A DNA stretch of 50,524 nt from Pirellulales bacterium (GTDB lineage: Bacteria > Planctomycetota > Planctomycetia > Pirellulales > JAEUIK01), in assembly GCA_019745975.1 (NCBI GenBank), contig JAIESQ010000005.1, forward strand, positions 1 to 50,524, written 5' to 3'. Position 1 is the stretch's first letter; every line of letters begins with the position of its first letter. The notes under the pieces were generated by a model. That model saw only the letters and a program-made list of their open reading frames with translations, was not told where the DNA came from and ran no database searches. Shown here in pieces: positions 24,565-31,729 of the stretch. Both the position numbers and the translations under genes were made by a program.

Positions 24565-25686
24565 CTACGTCCCCGATTCGGCCACCAGGTGTCGGCGGAC
24601 AAACTCCTCGTCGAGCGTCACGCCCAGCCCTGGCCCGTCGGGCACGCTGATATACCCGTCGACGGCCTGCAACCGCTCGTGCGTCAACTCGTGCCGCAGC
24701 GGTGAGTCCTCGACGCAATCCTCAAACAAGAACGCGTCGCGACAGGTCGACAGCCAGTGCAGGCTCGCCGCCACGGTCAGTGGGCTCGTGTAGCAGTGAT
24801 TGCAAAGCCGAGCACCGATCTCTTCGACTCGCGCGCGGATGTACGCCGCGTCGGTGAAGCCGCAGCGCGACAGATCGACCTGATAGACATCGAGCGCGCG
24901 GCGATCGATCAAAGGGCGAAACGCTTCGCGCCCGCATTCCCCTTCGCCCGCCGCGATCGGCACCGGCGAGCGATCGCGCAACCAGCGGTAGCTCTCGACA
25001 TCGTCCTGCCGCAGCGGCTCTTCGAGCCATTCGATGTCGTAATCGGCAAAGGCCTTGGCCCGGCGCAGCGCGGTCCGCGCGTCCCACACGCAGCCGGCGT
25101 CGACGAGTAGCGTGGCGTCGCCGGCCCCCAATCGTCCGCCGCGCACCAGGTCGAGATCGACTTCGGCGCTCGTGCCCATCGGTTCCCAGCCGAGCTTGAC
25201 GGCGCGATAGCCCGCCTCGACCCAGCGCCGGGCGATATCGTGCGTCTCGTGGCCGTCGCGGCCGAACAAGATCGAAGCGTACGCCTTGAACCGCTCGTGC
25301 TGCTTGCCGCCGAGCAGCCGGTGAATCGGCTGGCCAAACGCCTTGCCCTTGAGGTCCCACAGCGCCATGTCAACGGCGCTCATCGCCGCGATGGTCACCG
25401 ACGTGCGGCCGAAGTACATCGTGCGGCGGAGCATCTTCCGCCAGAGCCGCTCGGTTTCGAGCGCCTGCTCGCCGATGAGAATCTCGCGCAGCCCACAGGC
25501 GATGTTGTGGCTGAACGGCGCGTCGACAATCGCTTTGACCACCTCGGGCGAAGCGTCGGCCTCGCCGATGCCTTCAAGACCTTCGTCGGTGCGTACGCGC
25601 ACGAGCACGGCGTCCTGGCTCGAGGCGGTTTTGGCCGAAACCGATTTGAGCCGCAGAATCTGGCAAACAACGTGGGTGATTTTCAT
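24565..25686 (-). CDS. Enolase-superfamily protein (mandelate racemase / muconate-lactonizing type)
   Basis: This 373-residue protein has an N-terminal capping domain (about 1-125) and the barrel. The metal ligands are Asp196 (LLVDAG), Glu222 (WLEEP) and Glu248 (AAGEGE). The acid/base dyad Asp271 and His297 is present, and Lys164 stands at the start of the usual KxK motif. The second lysine of that motif is replaced by Gly166, so a racemase reaction is unlikely. Dehydration of a sugar acid is the best guess within the family. I chose the ATG at 25686 (MKITHVV). Gene neighbours (DUF1080, DUF1553/DUF1501 pairs) fit carbohydrate catabolism. It has no close operon partner: a large repeat separates it from the DUF1080 gene. 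Confidence 0.9.
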   Translation of the reverse strand: MKITHVVCQILRLKSVSAKTASSQDAVLVRVRTDEGLEGIGEADASPEVVKAIVDAPFSHNIACGLREILIGEQALETERLWRKMLRRTMYFGRTSVTIAAMSAVDMALWDLKGKAFGQPIHRLLGGKQHERFKAYASILFGRDGHETHDIARRWVEAGYRAVKLGWEPMGTSAEVDLDLVRGGRLGAGDATLLVDAGCVWDARTALRRAKAFADYDIEWLEEPLRQDDVESYRWLRDRSPVPIAAGEGECGREAFRPLIDRRALDVYQVDLSRCGFTDAAYIRARVEEIGARLCNHCYTSPLTVAASLHWLSTCRDAFLFEDCVEDSPLRHELTHERLQAVDGYISVPDGPGLGVTLDEEFVRRHLVAESGT

Positions 25687-25739
25687 GCGCTTTCTGTTGT
25701 TTCCGAATATGGACTCGAGAGCCGGCACAAACGAAGCAT

Positions 25740-25852
25740 GTTAGCCGCGGAGCTTGCTCCGCGCGCTAGCTGGTGCGACGATGTTTCAAGTGCCGTCGGA
25801 GCGCGAAGTAGCGTCGAGCACGCTAGCGCGCGGGATAAATCCCGCGGCTAAC
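25740..25852. repeat. Near-perfect 30-base terminal inverted repeat element
   Basis: The left arm GTTAGCCGCGGAGCTTGCTC continues to ...CGCGCTAGC. The right arm is GCTAGCGCGCGGGATAAATC continuing to CCCGCGGCTAAC. They match at all but about six central bases and each forms its own small hairpin. The 52-base core between them carries no frame. Half copies occur at 14278, 19124, 49679 and 50029. Confidence 0.8.
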
Positions 25853-25882
25853 AAGTCGACGACCTCATGAGTGCCTGGCCGG

Positions 25883-26560
25883 CTACTTCTTCAGCGGCTC
25901 GAGCTCGATGTTGCGGAACTCGATCGGCGCCCCTTCCGATTGCAGCAGGATGCGGCCGCGCGTTAGTTCCGACTTCGTGCCGACGTTCACCAGTTGCCCG
26001 TTGACCACCAGCTTGATCGTGTCGCCGTCGCAGGTGATCTCGTACTGGTTCCATTCACCGAGCGGTTTCTCGACCGCCTTGTCGGTCTTCATACGGTAGT
26101 AGTGCCGACCGCTCGGTTTGTCGAAGCGGGCTTCGTCGATCGTGAGCTTCGCGCCGCCGACGAGCCAGAAATCCCCCGCCGCGCCCGACTGCAACTGCGC
26201 CTCGACCCCCTTGGGCCAGATCTCATCGGGCCCGACGACGTGCACGAACACGCCGCTATTGCCCGGTTTGCCGGGGAAGCGCCACTGCAACCGCAGCACG
26301 TAGTTGTCGTATTCCCCTTCGGTGAGCAGGTAGCCGATCGGGATCCCTTCGCAGTGGATCACGCCGTCGCTGACCTTCCAGATCTTGTCGGCGGCGTCGG
26401 CCGCTTCGCCCGGCTTGACGAACTTCTTCCAGCCGCTGAGGTCCTTGCCGTTGAAGAGCGAGACCTTCTCGGCAGCCGTGGCCCAGTTCGCTGCTACGGT
26501 AGTTAGCGCCGCGGCGACCAGCGCCAACGTCGCGATCTTGGTCGTGTGAGTGACGATCAT
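25883..26560 (-). CDS. Exported DUF1080 protein (3-keto-disaccharide hydrolase family)
   Basis: This 225-residue protein has a signal peptide ([30 protein letters not shown]) and then a single DUF1080 concanavalin-like domain. The hallmark start [15 protein letters not shown] is present, with later [41 protein letters not shown] and [23 protein letters not shown] strands. Characterised members bind or hydrolyse 3-keto-glycosides. The ATG at 26560 is preferred because it begins the signal peptide. The gene is divergent from dapA across 293 bases that contain no gene. Confidence 0.93.
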   Translation of the reverse strand: MIVTHTTKIATLALVAAALTTVAANWATAAEKVSLFNGKDLSGWKKFVKPGEAADAADKIWKVSDGVIHCEGIPIGYLLTEGEYDNYVLRLQWRFPGKPGNSGVFVHVVGPDEIWPKGVEAQLQSGAAGDFWLVGGAKLTIDEARFDKPSGRHYYRMKTDKAVEKPLGEWNQYEITCDGDTIKLVVNGQLVNVGTKSELTRGRILLQSEGAPIEFRNIELEPLKK

Positions 26561-26853
26561 GGTGCGATTGCTCCCGGGTTGGTTGTGTGTGGGATGGCGG
26601 ACTGAGCGGGTCGCGGCTCCGACGGGCGGATCACTTGTGGCAGTGGACGCCTGAAGTTTCTCCGCCGCGGCTGCATGGTAATGGGCCCATCGGCGCGCTT
26701 CAACCAGGGGGCATGGTGGACCGCTTGGCGTGGTTTGGACTCTCCTGGCCGGCGGCGGTAAGATGCTCGCAGCGAATGATACGACGCAGCATCGGAAGCC
26801 AAGCCGCGTCGCCGCACCCTTGCCCCATACAACCCGCCAGGAAATTCCCGCCG

Positions 26854-27741
26854 ATGAAGACTCGTGGCGAAGCATTCGCCGGACTGTCGGTCGCCATCAC
26901 CACGCCGTTCAAGAATGGCGAAGTCGACTACGACACCCTCAAGGCCCAGGTGCAGTTTCAGATCGACGCCGGCACGCACTGCCTGTGCCCCGTCGGCACG
27001 ACGGGGGAAAGCCCCACGCTCTCGCACGAAGAGCACGAACGGGTGATCGCCACGGTGGTCGAAGCCGCGGCCGGTCGCATCAAGGTCATGCCAGGCACCG
27101 GCTCAAACAGCACGGCCGAGGCGTTGCGGCTCACGCGTTGGGCCGCCAAGGCCGGGGCCGACGCCGCGCTCGTCGTCGCTCCCTATTACAACAAGCCGAC
27201 ACAAGAAGGTTTCTACCTGCACTTCAAGGCGCTGGCCGAAGCGGTTGATATCCCCATCTGCGTCTACAACATCCCCGGCCGCACCGGCAAGAACATCGAG
27301 CCCGAAACCATCGCCCGCATGGCCGAGTGCCAGAACATCACGATGGTCAAGGAAGCGACCGGCTCAATGGATCAGGCCTCGCAAACGATGGCCCTGACCG
27401 ATCTGACGATCCTCTCCGGCGACGACAGCATCACGTTGCCCTTGTTGGCGATTGGCGGGCGGGGGGTGATCTCGGTCGTGGGCAACATTGTGCCGCGCGA
27501 TATGCTCGCGCTGCTGAACGCATTCGAGAGCGGCAAGCTCACCGAGGCCCAGGCGCACCATCGCAAGCTGTTCCCGCTCTGTCGCGATATGCTGGGGCTG
27601 GCCACCAATCCCATTCCGATCAAGGCGGCGATGAAGCTGTTGCGGCGCGACACGGGCGAGCTGCGGATGCCAATGACGCCCCTCTCGGCAGCCGAGGAAA
27701 CCAAGTTGCGCCGTACCCTGACCGAGTATGGGCTGCTGTAG
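26854..27741 (+). CDS. dapA: 4-hydroxy-tetrahydrodipicolinate synthase
   Basis: This 295-residue enzyme condenses pyruvate with aspartate semialdehyde in lysine and diaminopimelate synthesis. It aligns with E. coli DapA along its whole length. The catalytic Lys166 lies in MVKEATG, Tyr138 in VYNIPGRTG, the TTGES motif at 49-53 is present, and Arg143, which binds the aspartate-semialdehyde carboxylate, is conserved. That arginine separates DapA from the related sugar-acid aldolases. The ending [23 protein letters not shown] is typical. The ATG at 26854 follows AGGAA at 26839-26843. A strong hairpin follows the stop. Confidence 0.96.
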   Translation: MKTRGEAFAGLSVAITTPFKNGEVDYDTLKAQVQFQIDAGTHCLCPVGTTGESPTLSHEEHERVIATVVEAAAGRIKVMPGTGSNSTAEALRLTRWAAKAGADAALVVAPYYNKPTQEGFYLHFKALAEAVDIPICVYNIPGRTGKNIEPETIARMAECQNITMVKEATGSMDQASQTMALTDLTILSGDDSITLPLLAIGGRGVISVVGNIVPRDMLALLNAFESGKLTEAQAHHRKLFPLCRDMLGLATNPIPIKAAMKLLRRDTGELRMPMTPLSAAEETKLRRTLTEYGLL

Positions 27742-27753
27742 CGCGCTGTGAAG

Positions 27754-27831
27754 AAAAAAGGGGACTGGCTCCGGGCAGATTGGCGCCGAAGCCTGTAAAC
27801 TGGCCTTCGCCCGGTGCCTGTCCCCCTTTTT
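27754..27831 (+). terminator. Large hairpin with T-run after dapA
   Basis: AAAAAAGGGGACTGGCTCC (with CGGGC to 27776) pairs with GCCCGGTGCCTGTCCCCCTT (27809-27831), including an inner GAAGCC/GGCCTTC stem; the outer part ends in a T-run on the plus strand and, symmetrically, on the minus strand. It would terminate transcription from dapA. Its GGGGAC...GTCCCC arms resemble the GGGACTGTCCC pieces of the repeat cluster at the window end. Confidence 0.65.
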
Positions 27832-27848
27832 GCTGCGAGGAGCTGGCC

Positions 27849-29213
27849 ATGTCGAATATCGATCGAACGAATCGAGTCACTCGTCGCGACTGGCTCCGTG
27901 AGTCGGGCGTTTTGATCGCCGCGTCAGGCCTCGCCGGCAGTTGGTTGGCCGCGCCGTCGCGCTCTCTCCGGGCCGCCGAGCCTGCCGCCCGCCCCAAAGT
28001 CGCCGCGGTGCTCACCGAGTTCACTTATCGCAGCCACGCGCACGTGATCCTCGAGAACTTCCTTAAGCCGTACCTGTTCAACGGCCAATGGACCGATCCG
28101 GGCATGGACGTGGTCGCCATGTACGTCGACCAGTTCCCCGCAGATCGCGACATGGCCCGCGCCGTCTCCAAGGAATTCAACGTGCCGATCTTTGGCACGA
28201 TCGGCGAGGCCCTCTGCGTCGGCGGCAAGGAGTTGGCCGTCGACGCCGTGCTGTCGATCGGCGAGCATGGCGACTACCCGCACAACGAAAAAGGGCAGCA
28301 CGAGTACCCGCGCAAGCGATTCTTTGACGAGATCGTGGCCGTCTACGAGCGTTCGGGCCGCGGCGTTCCCACGTTCAACGACAAACACCTGTCGTATCGC
28401 TGGGACTGGGCGAAGGAGATGTACGATACGGCCGCGCGGCTCAAGTTTCCGCTGATGGCCGGCAGTTCGGTCCCGCTGGCCCAGCGCTGGCCGAAGTTCG
28501 AGCTCGCCCCCAACACCAAACTCAAAACCGCCGTCTCGATCCATGGCGGCGGCGTCGAGTCGTACGATTTCCACGGGCTGGAAGTATTGCAGTCGATCGT
28601 CGAAGCCCGCGCCGGCGGCGAAACCGGCGTCAAAAGCGTGCAATTCCTCGAAGGCGAGAAGCTGTGGCGCGCCGCCGACGAAGGGCGTTGGAACGTCGCG
28701 GTGGCCGAAGCCGCCATGCAGGCCGAACTCGGTCCCGGCCAGCCGCCGCTGAAAAAGATCATCGAACGCCTGATGGGCAACCCCAACGCGATCCACGGCC
28801 TGTTGGTCGACTATCGCGATGGCTTTTCTGGCACGATGCTCGCTGTCGGCGGGCGGAATCGCTGGTGCCTGGGCGTATTACCCGAAGGGGCCGATGAGCC
28901 GCAAGCCACCACGTTTTACGTCGGCCCGTGGGAGAATCGCAATCTGTTCAAGGCCCTCTCGCACGCCATTCAGACGTGCTTCCGCGAACAGCGCGCGCCA
29001 TACCCCGTCGAGCGCACGCTGCTGGTAACCGGAGCGCTCGACGCGCTCATGCAGTCGCGCTACGAAGGAGGCACCGTGCAGCAGACGCCGCAACTGGCCA
29101 TCGCCTACCAGCCGCGCGACTACCGCGCCATGCGCGAGATGGGGGCGAGCTGGCGCCTCATCACCGAAGGCATGCCTGAGCCTCCGGGCATCGATCCTGG
29201 CGGGCGGGCGTAG
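27849..29213 (+). CDS. Tat-exported protein of unknown family
   Basis: This 454-residue protein has a twin-arginine signal (VTRRDWLRESGVLIAASGLAGSWLAAPSRSLRAAEP). The mature part looks like a complete globular enzyme: a Rossmann-like opening (KVAAVLTEFTYRSHAHVILENFLKPYLF), a DVVAMYVDQFP strand, GTIGEALCVGGKELAVDAVLSIGEHGDYP, FNDKHLSYRWDWAKEMYDTA, and SIHGGGVESYDFHGLEVLQS. The Gly-Glu-His-Gly and His/Asp-rich loops could bind metal or sugar. I cannot name a family; distant resemblance to Gfo/Idh/MocA-type oxidoreductases is not supported by a clear GxGxxG. The ATG at 27849 has a GAGGAG seven bases upstream. Its neighbours are dapA and an exported protein facing it. Confidence 0.8.
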   Translation: MSNIDRTNRVTRRDWLRESGVLIAASGLAGSWLAAPSRSLRAAEPAARPKVAAVLTEFTYRSHAHVILENFLKPYLFNGQWTDPGMDVVAMYVDQFPADRDMARAVSKEFNVPIFGTIGEALCVGGKELAVDAVLSIGEHGDYPHNEKGQHEYPRKRFFDEIVAVYERSGRGVPTFNDKHLSYRWDWAKEMYDTAARLKFPLMAGSSVPLAQRWPKFELAPNTKLKTAVSIHGGGVESYDFHGLEVLQSIVEARAGGETGVKSVQFLEGEKLWRAADEGRWNVAVAEAAMQAELGPGQPPLKKIIERLMGNPNAIHGLLVDYRDGFSGTMLAVGGRNRWCLGVLPEGADEPQATTFYVGPWENRNLFKALSHAIQTCFREQRAPYPVERTLLVTGALDALMQSRYEGGTVQQTPQLAIAYQPRDYRAMREMGASWRLITEGMPEPPGIDPGGRA

Positions 29214-29233
29214 ACGCGGGCAGGAGCAATCAT

Positions 29234-29299
29234 CGTGGCACGGGCTTCCAGCCCGTGAGTGTAAGAACTCAGCAGCACGGCCAGGATGGCCGTGCCACG
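29234..29299. repeat. CGTGGCACGGGC / GCCGTGCCACG palindromic repeat, copy 2
   Basis: This repeats the two halves seen at 18982-19036, here separated by a longer loop. It lies in the convergent gap between the Tat-exported gene and the 226-residue exported protein, a plausible place for a transcript end. Confidence 0.8.
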
Positions 29300-29319
29300 G
29301 TCGTGTCGTTTCTAGGCGC

Positions 29320-30000
29320 TCACTTCGCCGCGTCGAGCGCCTTCTTCAGCTCCTCGCGTTCTTCGTGCACCTCCGCGCCTACCTTCAAGGCATCACGCAC
29401 CGCCCCAACGGCTCCTTCGAGTAACTTGCGGGCGAATTCTTCGGCGCTGCGCAACACGGCCGCGGCCCGATCGGAAGTTTCCAGCCCGGCCCAGGCGTAG
29501 GCGTGGTCGATGTCGCGGGCCGCGGCGCGCAAATGAAACGCCGCGTGGTTCGCGTCGTCGTTTTTCAGGAACTCGACCGCGCGCGTGGAGTTATGCGCCG
29601 CCAGCGCTTCGTATGCCCTGGCAAAGATGCGATCGAGTGTGCGCGCCGAACGTACCTTGCCGGCCTTGGCCTCGGAGGCCAGCACCTCGAGCTCGAAGAT
29701 CGAGCCCTGCAGCGCTTTCTTAGCTTCCCCCTCGCTCATCGCAGCGGCCAGTTTCAACATCGCGGCGGCTTTGCGGATGTCGGCGGCCGCGGCCTCGTTT
29801 TCCTTCTGCAAATAATGCAGCCGGGCCTGCAAGAAGTGGCGATCGGGCTCGTCGGCCAGTTGGTACCAGATGTCCTCTTCGACAAGCAGCCAGCCCTCGG
29901 GCACCTTGGGCGATTCGGGAGCCTTGGTGTCGGCGCCCCGGGCCGAAATGGCGAAGGCCGATAGCAACGTCAGCAACGGCAACCAGATTCTTAGCGACAT
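29320..30000 (-). CDS. Exported helical protein, hypothetical
   Basis: This 226-residue protein starts with a signal peptide (MSLRIWLPLLTLLSAFAISARG). The mature part is almost entirely amphipathic helix, rich in Ala, Glu, Lys and Arg: YLQKENEAAAADIRKAAAMLKLAAA, FELEVLASEAKAGKVRSARTLD, AAFHLRAAARDIDHAYAWAGLE, EREELKKALDAAK. It resembles helical-repeat or bundle proteins, possibly with TPR-like pairs, but I recognise no family. The ATG at 30000 is chosen for the signal peptide. Confidence 0.75.
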   Translation of the reverse strand: MSLRIWLPLLTLLSAFAISARGADTKAPESPKVPEGWLLVEEDIWYQLADEPDRHFLQARLHYLQKENEAAAADIRKAAAMLKLAAAMSEGEAKKALQGSIFELEVLASEAKAGKVRSARTLDRIFARAYEALAAHNSTRAVEFLKNDDANHAAFHLRAAARDIDHAYAWAGLETSDRAAAVLRSAEEFARKLLEGAVGAVRDALKVGAEVHEEREELKKALDAAK

Positions 30001-30151
30001 ACGTCCCCCCAGATTGTCGAGACGCGGATCCGTCAACAAGTGTGTCGAGGCAAAACCTCCAACGTGAGGCTTCTTCTGTCGCATGCTAGGACTGGTCGAG
30101 AGGCCTGTCAAACTCGCAGTGGGATATCGGCCTTGGTCGCGTGGGCGCGTG

Positions 30152-30175
30152 TTTTGTCGGCAACTTCCGGCAAAA
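30152..30175 (-). terminator. Possible hairpin downstream of the second DUF1501 gene
   Basis: On the plus strand TTTTGTCGG-caactt-CCGGCAAAA forms a nine-base stem (one G-T pair) 62 bases beyond the DUF1501 stop. T and A runs are in the stem, not clearly after it, so terminator function is tentative. The rest of 30001-30236 holds no gene. Confidence 0.35.
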
Positions 30176-30236
30176 TCCAACAACCTTGAGTTGCCGCCAC
30201 GACAGAAGATTGATCCGACGAAAAAGCCGCGATCTT

Positions 30237-31721
30237 TCAGGCGAGGAGCTCGCGAATCACCTCGCCGCGGACATCGGTCAAACGGAAATCGCGCCCCTGA
30301 AAGCGATACGTCAGCCGCGTGTGATCCAGGCCCAGCAAGTGCAGGATCGTCGCTTGCAGATCGTGCGGGTGCACCGGCTTCTCAACGGGGGCCCAACCCA
30401 GCTCATCGGTCGCGCCGTAGGTCAGGCCGCGCTTGAGCCCGCCTCCGCACATGAACATCGAATTCGAGAAGGGATGATGATCGCGCCCCAGGAACTTGCC
30501 ATCCTTGGTGCGCCCTTCGCGAAATGGCGTACGGCCGAACTCGCCCGTCCACACCACGAGGGTCTCGTCGAGCATCCCGCGTTGCTTGAGATCGCGCACG
30601 AGCGCGGCGACGGGCCGATCCATCGTCTCGCAACGCTTCACTAGCCCTGTCTCGATTTCCTCGACCGCGTTGGTGCCGTGGAAGTCCCAACCCCAATCGA
30701 ACAACTGCACGAACCGCACGCCGCGCTCCACCAGTCGCCGCGCCAGCAGGCAGTTGTTCGCGAAGCTCGGCGCTCCCGGCTGCGCGCCATAATCGGCCAG
30801 CACGTGTGCCGGCTCCTGGCTGATGTCCATCGTCTCGGGCACCACCGACTGCATGCGGTAGGCCATTTCGTATTGGGCGATACGCGTGATGGTTTCGGGC
30901 TGACCGAGCCGCTCGGCTTCGAGCTGGTTGAGCTCGGCCAACGCGTCGAGGCTCGCGCGGCGCAGCGCGCGGTCCATGCCAGCCGGATCGGAAAGATACA
31001 AGACGGGATCGCCCCCCGTGCGGCATTGCACCCCCTGATAGACCGATGGTAGGAAGCCACTCCCCCAGGCGACTTTGCCGGCGCTGGGGAGCGAGCGGCC
31101 CGACACAAAGACGATGTACCCTGGCAGGTCGCGGTTCTCCGAGCCAAGTCCGAACGTGACCCACGAGCCGAGCGACGCGCGCCCTTGCGCGCGGGGAAAG
31201 CCGGTGTACAGCAAAAGCTCGGCAGGGCCATGATTGAACTGCTCGGTCCACACCGAATTGACGATCGCCAGCTCGTCGGCGATCGCCGCCAAATTCGGCA
31301 GCGCCTGCGAAAACCAGGCTCCGCTGGCGCCATGCTGCGCGAACTTCTGCCGCGTGCCCAGCAGCTTGGGCGTGCCGCTGGTGAAGGCGAACTGCTTCCC
31401 CTTCGTGAGCGATTCGGGGCAGTCCTCACCATCGCGGCGCACCAGCTCCGGCTTGTAGTCGAGCAAATCGAGGTGAGGCGGTCCGCCCGACATCGACAAA
31501 AAGATCACATTCTTGGCGCGTGCCGCGAAGTGCCCCGGCTTCGGCAAGAACGGGTCGGCGACCGGATCGGCCGGATGCGCCGACGGGCTGGCCGTGGTGC
31601 CCGCCAAAGTGGATTCGCCGTCGAGCATCGCTAGCGCCATGCTCCCCAGCCCCAGCGCCGAGTCGCGCAAAAAATGCCGCCGCGTGCGCCCCGTCAACAG
31701 TTCGACTTGCAAGGGATGCAT
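30237..31721 (-). CDS. DUF1501 protein, partner of the second PSCyt1-DUF1553 protein
   Basis: This 494-residue protein has a twin-arginine signal after a short leader (GRTRRHFLRDSALGLGSMALAML). Motifs are complete: NVIFLSMSGGPPHLDLLDYKPEL, SVWTEQFNHGPAELLLYTGF, LFDWGWDFHG, VWTGEFGRTPF, GRDHHPFSNS, MCGGGLKRGLTYGATDELGW and VHPHDLQATILHLLGLDHTRLTY. It is closer in motif set to the DUF1501 protein at 19949 than to the solitary one. The ATG at 31721 lies eight bases beyond the stop of the upstream DUF1553 gene, so the two are certainly co-transcribed. The open frame extends further upstream but overlaps that gene and is not used. Confidence 0.95.
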   Translation of the reverse strand: MHPLQVELLTGRTRRHFLRDSALGLGSMALAMLDGESTLAGTTASPSAHPADPVADPFLPKPGHFAARAKNVIFLSMSGGPPHLDLLDYKPELVRRDGEDCPESLTKGKQFAFTSGTPKLLGTRQKFAQHGASGAWFSQALPNLAAIADELAIVNSVWTEQFNHGPAELLLYTGFPRAQGRASLGSWVTFGLGSENRDLPGYIVFVSGRSLPSAGKVAWGSGFLPSVYQGVQCRTGGDPVLYLSDPAGMDRALRRASLDALAELNQLEAERLGQPETITRIAQYEMAYRMQSVVPETMDISQEPAHVLADYGAQPGAPSFANNCLLARRLVERGVRFVQLFDWGWDFHGTNAVEEIETGLVKRCETMDRPVAALVRDLKQRGMLDETLVVWTGEFGRTPFREGRTKDGKFLGRDHHPFSNSMFMCGGGLKRGLTYGATDELGWAPVEKPVHPHDLQATILHLLGLDHTRLTYRFQGRDFRLTDVRGEVIRELLA

Positions 31722-31729
31722 CGCGCGGC

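Noticed and set aside
26854-27741. The DapA-like enzyme as a sugar-acid aldolase of a catabolic operon
   Set aside because: The arginine in PGRTG and whole-length agreement with DapA favour lysine biosynthesis.
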